A stretch of DNA of 64,000 nucleotides from Hungatella hathewayi WAL-18680 (GTDB taxonomy: Bacteria; Bacillota; Clostridia; Lachnospirales; Lachnospiraceae): positions 1,419,181-1,483,180 of the forward strand of contig NZ_JH379027.1 in the NCBI RefSeq assembly GCF_000235505.1, read 5' to 3'. A model generated the notes under the pieces. It was not told the DNA's origin. It made no database searches and saw only the letters and a list, made by a program, of their open reading frames with translations. Positions 22,678 through 29,996 of this stretch are shown piece by piece (the stretch's first letter is position 1; every line of letters begins with the position of its first letter). Position numbers and translations under genes: made by a program.

Positions 22678-24447
22678 GTGAAAAAAATTCTGGATTTAAT
22701 AGCGGCCAAGATGCGTCCGGCGTTTGCGGCCTGCGGGTATGAGGAAACGTATGCGAAGGTGACATTATCCAATCGTCCCGATTTGTGCGAGTATCAGTGC
22801 AATGGCGCCATGGCGGCGGCGAAAGTATATAAGAAGAAACCGATTGATATTGCCAACGATGTGGTGGAGAAGCTGGCGGGCGACCCCATGTTTTCGGAGA
22901 TGACGGCAGTGATGCCGGGATTTATCAATATCAAGCTGGACAGTGGCTATCTGGCGGATTATATGAACGGGATGAGAACTTCCGACAAGCTGGGGCTTGA
23001 GGAAGTGGAACAGCCGGTTACGATTATTGTGGATTACGGCGGAGCCAACGTGGCTAAGCCGCTTCATGTCGGACATCTGCGCCCGGCCATCATCGGCGAG
23101 GCCATCAAGAGGATGGGCAAGTTTCTGGGTTATCACGTGATTGGCGATGTGCACCTGGGAGACTGGGGACTGCAGATGGGCCAGATTATTGAGGAACTGC
23201 GGGACAGACAGCCGGAGCTGGTGTATTTTGACGAGTCCTACACGGGAGAGTATCCGGCAAAGCCGCCGTTTACCATCGGCGAGCTGGAGGAGATTTATCC
23301 GGCGGGCAGCGCCAAGTCAAAGACGGATGAAGTCTTCAAGAAACGGGCCCAGGAGGCGACGCTGAAACTTCAGAACGGCTATGCGCCGTACCGCGCCATC
23401 TGGAACCATATTATGAAGGTGTCCGTGGCGGATTTGAGAAAGAACTATGACAGCCTGAATGTCTACTTTGATTTGTGGAAAGGGGAGAGCGACGCCCAGC
23501 CTTATATCCCGGGACTGATTGAGGATTTGGAGAAGAGAGGTCTGGCCTATGAAAGCCAGGGCGCTCTGGTGGTGGATATCGCCGAGGAGACCGACTCCAA
23601 GGAACTGCCGCCCTGTATCATCCGCAAGTCGGACGGCGCGGCTCTCTATGCCACCTCTGATTTGGGAACCATTATCGAGAGGGAGAAGGAGTATCAGCCT
23701 TCCAAATATATTTACATCACGGACAAGCGTCAGGAACTGCATTTTATCCAGGTATTCCGTGTGGCGAAGAAGGCCGGGTATGTGAAGCCGGAGACCGAGA
23801 TGCTCCACCTGATGTTCGGAACCATGAATGGCAAGGATGGCAAGCCCTTTAAGACCAGGGATGGCGGCGTGATGCGTCTGGAGAACATGGTGGCGGATAT
23901 CGACGAGGCCGTGTTTGAGCGTATCATGGAAAACCGCTCCATTTCCGAGGAGGAGGCCAGGGAGACGGCCAAGATTGTGGGGCTGGCGGCCTTAAAGTAC
24001 GGCGATTTGTCCAACCAGGTTTCCAAGGACTATGTGTTTGATATGGAGAGATTTATCTCCTTTGAGGGCAACACGGGGCCGTATATTCTTTATACCATTG
24101 TGAGAATCAAGTCCATTCTCTCCAGATTTAAGGAGCAGGAGGGGCGCGATGTGTCGGCCGCTTCCATACTGCCGGCAATCAATGATGGGGAGAAGGCGTT
24201 AATGCTGGAACTGACCAAATATAACGAAGTGCTGGAGACCAGCTTTGCGGAGACGGCGCCCCACAAAATCTGCCAGTATATCTATGATTTGTCCAACGCC
24301 TTTAACCGATTCTACCACGATAACAAGATTATTGCCGAGGAGGACAAGGCGCGGCAGGACAGCTGGATTCTGCTGATTACACTGACGAAAGATGTGCTTT
24401 GCACCTGCATTGATTTGCTGGGCATTGAGGCGCCGGAGCGGATGTAA
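22678..24447 (+). CDS. argS: Arginyl-tRNA synthetase
   Basis: Class I aminoacyl-tRNA synthetase that charges tRNA-Arg in the cytosol. The GTG at 22678 is preferred because AAGGAG lies nine bp upstream and it gives a normal 589-residue enzyme; an ATG at 22642 would add 12 residues. The HIGH motif appears as H-V-G-H in K-P-L-H-V-G-H-L-R, preceded by G-G-A-N-V-A-K. The C-terminal anticodon-binding domain has the usual N-A-F-N-R-F-Y-H segment. It stands alone behind its own promoter, with the helicase gene 59 bp downstream. Confidence 0.95.
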   Translation: MKKILDLIAAKMRPAFAACGYEETYAKVTLSNRPDLCEYQCNGAMAAAKVYKKKPIDIANDVVEKLAGDPMFSEMTAVMPGFINIKLDSGYLADYMNGMRTSDKLGLEEVEQPVTIIVDYGGANVAKPLHVGHLRPAIIGEAIKRMGKFLGYHVIGDVHLGDWGLQMGQIIEELRDRQPELVYFDESYTGEYPAKPPFTIGELEEIYPAGSAKSKTDEVFKKRAQEATLKLQNGYAPYRAIWNHIMKVSVADLRKNYDSLNVYFDLWKGESDAQPYIPGLIEDLEKRGLAYESQGALVVDIAEETDSKELPPCIIRKSDGAALYATSDLGTIIEREKEYQPSKYIYITDKRQELHFIQVFRVAKKAGYVKPETEMLHLMFGTMNGKDGKPFKTRDGGVMRLENMVADIDEAVFERIMENRSISEEEARETAKIVGLAALKYGDLSNQVSKDYVFDMERFISFEGNTGPYILYTIVRIKSILSRFKEQEGRDVSAASILPAINDGEKALMLELTKYNEVLETSFAETAPHKICQYIYDLSNAFNRFYHDNKIIAEEDKARQDSWILLITLTKDVLCTCIDLLGIEAPERM

Positions 24448-24506
24448 TCTGCTAAGGAGCAGGCGGCTTATGTGAGTTTGTTGAAATCGGACGGAGGGGA
24501 GTCCCT

Positions 24507-27500
24507 TTGAGAGTAGTGGATATGACAGCCAGAGCCTTCTGGAAGGGTGAGTATGGAATCACCGGAACCGTGGAGGACGACGGAACACAGTATCAGATAA
24601 AAATGGACGTCAAGGGCAGCGATGTAAACAGCTGCTCTTGTTCTTGTGAGCGGGGAATTTCGTATAAGGGGATTTGTCCCCATGCGAAGTTTCTGCTGGA
24701 ACATTTTAAGGAACAGGAACTGGAGGATGCGGGAATGCCCGTGACCACTTCGGCACAGGTGCGGACCATGATTCGTGAATATACTAATCGGGAGGTGGCG
24801 GAAATCGTCAGGGAAGGGGAAGAAGAGCAGGTGGATTTCCTTCCACAGCTGTTCATTGGAAGAAACGATGTGAGGATGGAGTTTAAGCTGGGGCGCGAAC
24901 GCTATTATGTGGTAAAAGATTTGGTGGCCTTCGCCCAGGCTGTGAGCCATGGCACCTACGTGGAGTACGGCAAGGAGCTGGCCTTCCATCACAGCGTCGA
25001 GGTATTTACAAAAAGGAGCCAGCCGCTGGTGGAACTGGTGGTGGAGCTGATGAATACGTATCAGGAGAATTACCAGCAGTTTCAGAAAAATGCCGTCAGC
25101 GCGGCGCCGTCAGTGAGAAGACTGACGTTAGGAAGGGGCAGCCGGGACAGGGCCATGGAAGGGCTGATGGGCCAGGAAGTGGACACGGAGGATTACCGTG
25201 GCATCAGCCGGAAGGTGACGGTGAAGAGCGGAATCCCGGAGCTGGTGATTGCGGTGAGACGGGCCAGGAAAGAGGCCATCAAGGTGTCGGTGGACAAGAA
25301 GCTGAGCAGCTTTATGGGGGAGAAATATCTCTATCTTCTGGACGGGGAGATTCTCTACCGCTGTGACGAGGAGTGCAGCCAGGCGCTGGCGGTGTTCTTC
25401 CAGCAGATGACCCAGGGATTCGGGGCCCCCTACGAGGTGACGGTGAATTCCAAGGATATCCCGCTGTTTTATGAGCGGGTGCTGAAAAAACTGGAGCCCT
25501 ACGGGGTTCTGGATGTGGATGACGTGGATTTGGACAGGATGAGACCGGCGCAGCTGAAGGCGGAGTTTTTGTTTGACTGTCCAAGGCCCGGGGAGATTGT
25601 GCTGCGGCCTACCCTGCGGTATGGAAGCTACTCGTTTCATCCGGTGGAGGACGAGAAGGTGCCCCGGACAGTGACCAGGGATGTGCCAGGGGAATTCCGT
25701 ATCGGGCAGGTGATTACCCGCTATTTTAAATACCGGGAGGCCAAGAACCCGGATTTTGTGATTAAGGATGATGACGACGCCCTGTACCGGCTGCTTGACA
25801 AGGGCATGGCGGAGTTTGCGGAACTGGGCGAGGTGCTGCTGACGGACACGGCCAAGCATGTGAAGATTCTGCCGTCGCCAAAGCTGTCCATGGGGGTCAG
25901 CGTGATGGGGGACTGGCTGGAACTGACCATTGACGCGGGGCATATGAGCGGAGCGGATTTGCAGCGGATTTTGTCGGAGTACCGCCAGAAGAAGCCGTAT
26001 TACCGGTTGAGAAGCGGGGAATTTGTGAAGCTGGATATGGACGGGTTTATGACCATCGCCAGAATGGTGGACGGTCTGGCGGTGTCCAAGGCGGATTTGC
26101 AGAGCAAGAAGATTCGGATTCCCAAGTACCGGGCTTTCTATCTGGACAGTCTCTACAAGGAGACGGGAAATATCAGCCTGTACCGGGATAATCTATTTAA
26201 ATCCATCGTGCGGGGTATCAAGTCGGTGGAGGACAGTGATTTTGAGGTGCCGGAGAGTCTGCGGCCGGTGTTGAAGGGCTATCAGAAGACGGGCTTTCGG
26301 TGGCTGCGGACGCTGGATGCCTGCGGGTTTGGCGGAATTCTGGCGGATGATATGGGACTGGGAAAGACGGTTCAGGTTATCAGCCTTCTGCTGGATGAGA
26401 AGCAGAAAATGGAGGCGGCCGGCAAGAAGCCTGGCACGTCCCTCATTGTCTGTCCGGCATCTCTGGTGTATAACTGGGAGTATGAGGTCCATACCTTTGC
26501 GCCGGAGCTGAATGTGGAGGCGATTACCGGGTTTGGGTGGAGCCGGGAGTACCGGCTCCAGTCGGTGGAGGAGTACGATGTAATTATCACGTCCTATGAG
26601 CTTTTGCGGCGGGATATCCAGTTGTATGAGAATATTGAATTCCGGTTCCAGATTATCGACGAGGCCCAGTATATCAAGAATCCTACCACTCAGAGCGCCA
26701 AGGCGGTGAAGGTGATTCATTCCAGAACCAGATTCGCTCTGACGGGGACGCCGATTGAGAACCGGCTCAGCGAGCTGTGGAGCATTTTTGATTATCTGAT
26801 GCCGGGATTTTTGTTCAGCTACCAGAAGTTTAAGAAGAACTTTGAGGCGCCCATTGTGAAGGATGGTAACAGCGAGGTGCTGTGGAATCTGCACCAGCTG
26901 ACGGGACCATTTATCCTGCGGAGACTGAAGAAAGACGTGCTGAAGGAGCTGCCGGATAAGCTGGAGACTATTGTCTACTCCAGATTTGATGAGGTGCAGA
27001 AGGAGCTCTACACGGCCAATGCGGTGAAACTGAAACGGGAGCTGGAGGGACAGAGCGACCAGGAGTACGGCTCCGGAAGGATGCAGGTGCTGGCGGAGCT
27101 GACCAAGCTGCGGCAGGTGTGCTGCGACCCGAAGCTGTATTACGAGAATTACCGGGGGACTTCGGCGAAGCTGGAGACCTGTATGGAGCTGTTAAACGGG
27201 GCGGTGGAAGCGGGGCACAAGGTGCTTTTGTTCTCCCAGTTTACGTCCATGCTGGATATCATCGGCAAGCGGCTTGACAAGGATAAGGTGAAGTATCATG
27301 TGTTGACCGGAGCTACCTCCAAGGAGGACCGGATGCGGATGGTTAACCAGTTCCATGAGGATGATGTGCCGGTGTTCCTGATATCCCTGAAGGCGGGCGG
27401 TACGGGACTGAACCTGACGGCCGCGGACGTGGTGATTCACTATGACCCATGGTGGAATGTGGCGGCCCAGAACCAGGCTACCGACAGAACCCACCGGATT

Positions 27501-27671
27501 GGGCAGGAGAAGCAGGTGTCGGTGTTCAAACTGATTATGAAAGATACCATAGAGGAGAGCATTCTGAAGCTCCAGGAGGCCAAGAAGAGCCTGGCGGAGC
27601 AGATTATCACGGAGGGAACGGTGTCCCTTAGCAGTCTGTCGAAAGAGGACTTGCTGGAGATACTGTCGTAA
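24507..27671 (+). CDS. SNF2-family helicase with N-terminal SWIM zinc finger
   Basis: 1,054 residues from a TTG with GGAGGGG eight bp upstream. A SWIM zinc motif lies at about 38-60 (C-S-C-S-C ... C-P-H). A long SNF2-associated middle region follows, then the two helicase lobes: motif I D-D-M-G-L-G-K-T near 615, motif II D-E-A-Q near 718, G-T-P-I-E-N-R, then S-Q-F-T, G-G-T-G-L-N-L-T, and motif VI D-R-T-H-R-I-G-Q near 993. These are ATP-driven DNA translocases; bacterial members of this type are widespread in Firmicutes but poorly characterised. It is not part of a visible defence cluster here. Confidence 0.92.
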   Translation: MRVVDMTARAFWKGEYGITGTVEDDGTQYQIKMDVKGSDVNSCSCSCERGISYKGICPHAKFLLEHFKEQELEDAGMPVTTSAQVRTMIREYTNREVAEIVREGEEEQVDFLPQLFIGRNDVRMEFKLGRERYYVVKDLVAFAQAVSHGTYVEYGKELAFHHSVEVFTKRSQPLVELVVELMNTYQENYQQFQKNAVSAAPSVRRLTLGRGSRDRAMEGLMGQEVDTEDYRGISRKVTVKSGIPELVIAVRRARKEAIKVSVDKKLSSFMGEKYLYLLDGEILYRCDEECSQALAVFFQQMTQGFGAPYEVTVNSKDIPLFYERVLKKLEPYGVLDVDDVDLDRMRPAQLKAEFLFDCPRPGEIVLRPTLRYGSYSFHPVEDEKVPRTVTRDVPGEFRIGQVITRYFKYREAKNPDFVIKDDDDALYRLLDKGMAEFAELGEVLLTDTAKHVKILPSPKLSMGVSVMGDWLELTIDAGHMSGADLQRILSEYRQKKPYYRLRSGEFVKLDMDGFMTIARMVDGLAVSKADLQSKKIRIPKYRAFYLDSLYKETGNISLYRDNLFKSIVRGIKSVEDSDFEVPESLRPVLKGYQKTGFRWLRTLDACGFGGILADDMGLGKTVQVISLLLDEKQKMEAAGKKPGTSLIVCPASLVYNWEYEVHTFAPELNVEAITGFGWSREYRLQSVEEYDVIITSYELLRRDIQLYENIEFRFQIIDEAQYIKNPTTQSAKAVKVIHSRTRFALTGTPIENRLSELWSIFDYLMPGFLFSYQKFKKNFEAPIVKDGNSEVLWNLHQLTGPFILRRLKKDVLKELPDKLETIVYSRFDEVQKELYTANAVKLKRELEGQSDQEYGSGRMQVLAELTKLRQVCCDPKLYYENYRGTSAKLETCMELLNGAVEAGHKVLLFSQFTSMLDIIGKRLDKDKVKYHVLTGATSKEDRMRMVNQFHEDDVPVFLISLKAGGTGLNLTAADVVIHYDPWWNVAAQNQATDRTHRIGQEKQVSVFKLIMKDTIEESILKLQEAKKSLAEQIITEGTVSLSSLSKEDLLEILS

Positions 27672-27703
27672 TGTGTCAGTCATCGAGCGAGGAGGAAAAC
27701 GCG

Positions 27704-28651
27704 ATGAAGAAGATGTATGGAATTTGGAAAAAGTGGGTGTTGGCCGGAGTTGTGGCAACGATGACATTTGCAGGCTCTATAAGCGCTATGGCGGCGGAAG
27801 CCTGGATCGTGGAAAACGGACAGTATGTGAATGCGGAGGGGACTCCCATTGTGGGGGCGCTTGAGAAGGGCATCACGGTGACCAAGTATCAGAACCGGGC
27901 CAGCGAGAGCGCCGGCGGCATTGACTGGGCGAAGGTGAAGGCGGACGGGGTGTCATTTGCCATGGTTCGTCTGGGGTACCACAACGATATGGACCCGTAT
28001 TATTCCATGAATATCAATGGGGCGGCGGCCCAGGGGATTAAGGTTGGAGCATTTTTCTACACCCAGGCGTTGGATGTGCAGACGGCGATAGACGAGGCCA
28101 ACTATGTGCTGGCACTGGTGAAGGATTATCCTATTTCCTACCCGATTGCCTATGACGTGGAGTCCAAGGTGCTGCTGGACAGCGGTTTGACGAAGCAGCA
28201 GATTACGGACCAGATCAATGCTTTTTGCAGCGTTATCATGGATGCTGGCTACCGGCCGGTGGTGTATGCCAACAACGCGTGGCTGACGGAGCATATCGAC
28301 GCCTCCCAGATTCCCTATGATATCTGGTACGCCAGATATGGGACGACAAACCATGATTTTAAGAACCGGACTATCTGGCAGTGCGACCAGTACGGCAAGG
28401 TGGACGGAATTGTGGGGGATGTGACCATTGAGCTGTCCTTCACGGATTACAGCACGCTGATTCCGGCGGACAGCTGGAAGAAAATCGGCGGGCAGTGGTA
28501 TTATATGAAGAATTACGTGAAGCAGATTGGCTGGGTGCAGGTGGGAGATAAGTGGTATTATATGGACTCCAACGGCGCGATGGTCCACGACACGACGCTG
28601 AATATTGACGGGAAGTCCTATACGTTTGGTCCGGATGGGGCGATGCAGTAG
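27704..28651 (+). CDS. Secreted GH25-like cell-wall protein with C-terminal wall-binding repeats
   Basis: 315 residues from the ATG at 27704 with a GAGGAGG site; earlier starts would spoil the signal peptide (1-31). A GH25 (Chalaropsis lysozyme) domain spans about 55-255 and keeps D151-V-E153 of the catalytic D-x-E. The usual first Asp of G-I-D-V-S reads G-I-T-V-T, and the late V-D-[IL]-N reads V-T-I-E, so two of the four conserved acidic positions look replaced. The tail (about 258-315) has W-Y-Y-M and G-x-M choline-binding-type repeats. It should cut or bind peptidoglycan outside the membrane; weak or no activity is possible. Confidence 0.85.
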   Translation: MKKMYGIWKKWVLAGVVATMTFAGSISAMAAEAWIVENGQYVNAEGTPIVGALEKGITVTKYQNRASESAGGIDWAKVKADGVSFAMVRLGYHNDMDPYYSMNINGAAAQGIKVGAFFYTQALDVQTAIDEANYVLALVKDYPISYPIAYDVESKVLLDSGLTKQQITDQINAFCSVIMDAGYRPVVYANNAWLTEHIDASQIPYDIWYARYGTTNHDFKNRTIWQCDQYGKVDGIVGDVTIELSFTDYSTLIPADSWKKIGGQWYYMKNYVKQIGWVQVGDKWYYMDSNGAMVHDTTLNIDGKSYTFGPDGAMQ

Positions 28652-28688
28652 CGTGGGGATAGATAGAAAGTAATAGAAGATGAATTCG

Positions 28689-28734
28689 CAGAGTTCCTAT
28701 GGGAGAGACATCATGGGAACTCTGTTTGTTTTTA
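28689..28734 (+). terminator. Terminator after the GH25-like gene
   Basis: A 13-bp stem (28689-28701 and 28712-28724, one G-U pair), then TTTGTTTTT. The core CAGAGTTCC/GGAACTCTG is the same as in the two surface-operon terminators. Confidence 0.85.
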
Positions 28735-28783
28735 AAAATGTGATTGCATCCCAAATGGCGATGTGATATAGTAAATCTATTCA

Positions 28784-28802
28784 CACAGAGTATCACTCTG
28801 TG
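28784..28802. promoter_or_regulatory. Small palindrome, possible operator
   Basis: CACAGAGT-ATC-ACTCTGTG is a perfect 8-bp inverted repeat about 85 bp before the -35 box of the next gene. There is no T-run, so it is more likely an operator or structural element than a terminator. Confidence 0.35.
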
Positions 28803-28886
28803 AGTAATCTTCGGCGCGAGCCGTTGCGGCCAGTTCGGCCAGAGTTTCACACCTTTTGAATAGAAAATATAAATGATATAAAAAAA

Positions 28887-28915
28887 TTTAAGCATTAAGC
28901 AAAATATGATATAAT
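28887..28915 (+). promoter_or_regulatory. Promoter of the GNAT-like gene
   Basis: TTTAAG (28887-28892) and TATAAT (28910-28915) with a 17-bp spacer, 20 bp before the start codon. Confidence 0.6.
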
Positions 28916-28935
28916 ATAAGAAAGAAGGAATATTG

Positions 28936-29460
28936 ATGGATATTGATATTTTCATTGATTCATTGACGAATTGTTTAGTCTGTTCTGAGACTGGAGAGGA
29001 ATGTGATACAGAATACTGTCTTGTTACCAGGACCATCACGAAGCAGGATGCAGCAGATTTGAGAGCGCAGGGATGGAAATTTGATTGGAGCCTTCCGCAA
29101 CAGAAAGGTTACGAAGTGTATGAACTTGTACTAGAAAAGGATGGTACGGTGCAGGGAATGATAGCGTTGAAGCATATACGAAATCAGTATTATACTCATA
29201 TTGACATCGTGGAAGCCGCTCCATTTAATGTGGGAATTGCCGGAAAGTATAAGGGGGTAGGTGCACATTTATTTGCCGTAGCATGTAAACTCAGTTGGGA
29301 TGCCGGTAATGAAGGATATGTGCAATTTACTGCCAAAACAGGCTTGGTGGAATATTATAAAAGAATGCTGAATGCAAAGAGTATCGATTGGCATACTTTA
29401 TACATAGACTCCTATGGCGCCATAGCATTGATAAATAAGTATTTTAAGGAAGGTGAATAA
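28936..29460 (+). CDS. GNAT-like acetyltransferase family protein
   Basis: 174 residues from the ATG at 28936 with GAAGGAA upstream. The centre has a beta strand (V-Q-G-M-I-A-L-K-H), then I-D-I-V-E-A-A-P-F-N, a G-K-Y-K-G-V-G-A-H-L-F-A acetyl-CoA-loop-like stretch (compare Q/R-x-x-G-x-G/A) and a late Y-Y-K-R-M segment, as in GNAT folds. The cysteine-containing N-terminus (C-L-V-C ... E-E-C-D) is unusual. The substrate is unknown. A 63-codon gene follows after 1 bp, so the two are translated together. Confidence 0.6.
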   Translation: MDIDIFIDSLTNCLVCSETGEECDTEYCLVTRTITKQDAADLRAQGWKFDWSLPQQKGYEVYELVLEKDGTVQGMIALKHIRNQYYTHIDIVEAAPFNVGIAGKYKGVGAHLFAVACKLSWDAGNEGYVQFTAKTGLVEYYKRMLNAKSIDWHTLYIDSYGAIALINKYFKEGE

Positions 29461-29461
29461 T

Positions 29462-29653
29462 ATGATAGCAGAGGGAAGAAGAGAAAAAAAGATGGATAAA
29501 TTTGACAGGTTTGGTGAGGTAATGAAGGATGGCAGATTGACGGCACCTTCTGATGAAAAAGTATATCGTTTACGGGATGCAATTCTTTTATCAAAGAAAT
29601 TAGGGCGGTCTTTGACAGAAGAGGAAATGAAGCGTTTTGAAGTGAAACAATAA
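29462..29653 (+). CDS. Small protein, unknown, partner of the GNAT-like gene
   Basis: 63 residues, very charged, predicted helical, with AAGGAAGG nine bp before the ATG. It ends in L-T-E-E-E-M-K-R-F-E-V-K. It has no recognised domain. The 1-bp gap to the GNAT-like gene suggests a functional pair; a toxin-antitoxin arrangement is conceivable but the order would be toxin first, and no antitoxin family is recognised. Confidence 0.6.
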   Translation: MIAEGRREKKMDKFDRFGEVMKDGRLTAPSDEKVYRLRDAILLSKKLGRSLTEEEMKRFEVKQ

Positions 29654-29679
29654 TGCGAATAGCAACAAATTTCTGTGGA

Positions 29680-29708
29680 TTGACATTTATTTACAATTGT
29701 GATACGGT
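29680..29708 (+). promoter_or_regulatory. Promoter of the riboswitch-ATPase unit
   Basis: A perfect TTGACA (29680-29685) and a weak TACGGT (29703-29708) with a 17-bp spacer, just before the structured leader. The -10 box is poor, so the exact position is uncertain. Confidence 0.45.
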
Positions 29709-29724
29709 ATTATCAATGGAACGA

Positions 29725-29913
29725 TAATTGCATAGCTGAGGGAGTAATTCCGCAGGACAGCGCCAGGCGGTGGACGGTCTTTTGAATGGGAACCGGGGCT
29801 GGGAGCGCTGTTGGCGAGGTAAATCAACAGCATGGCGTGCCGCAGGGGCGTCTGGTTTATCTATAAAGAATGAGACTCATATACAGTAAAAACGCTGTGT
29901 ATGGGTCTTTTTT
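29725..29913 (+). ncRNA. Probable yybP-ykoY (Mn2+) riboswitch with terminator
   Basis: The 290-bp leader before the ATPase gene is GC-rich and structured. It has a GAGGGAGTA element near 29738 and an AAATCAACAGCATG element near 29821, which resemble the conserved GGGGAGUA and AAGUCAACAU parts of the yybP-ykoY motif (from memory; not searched). It ends in a 14-bp terminator stem (29873-29886 and 29895-29908, two G-U pairs) with a T-run. Such switches are known to turn on Mn2+/Ca2+ exporting P-type ATPases, which is exactly the gene downstream. Confidence 0.6.
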
Positions 29914-29996
29914 GATACTATCGTAAGGCATAAAAAGCCATATAACAGTCAATCATTCCAGTAACGGGCTTTAAGAAAAGCAGGAGGTGTTTTTTT

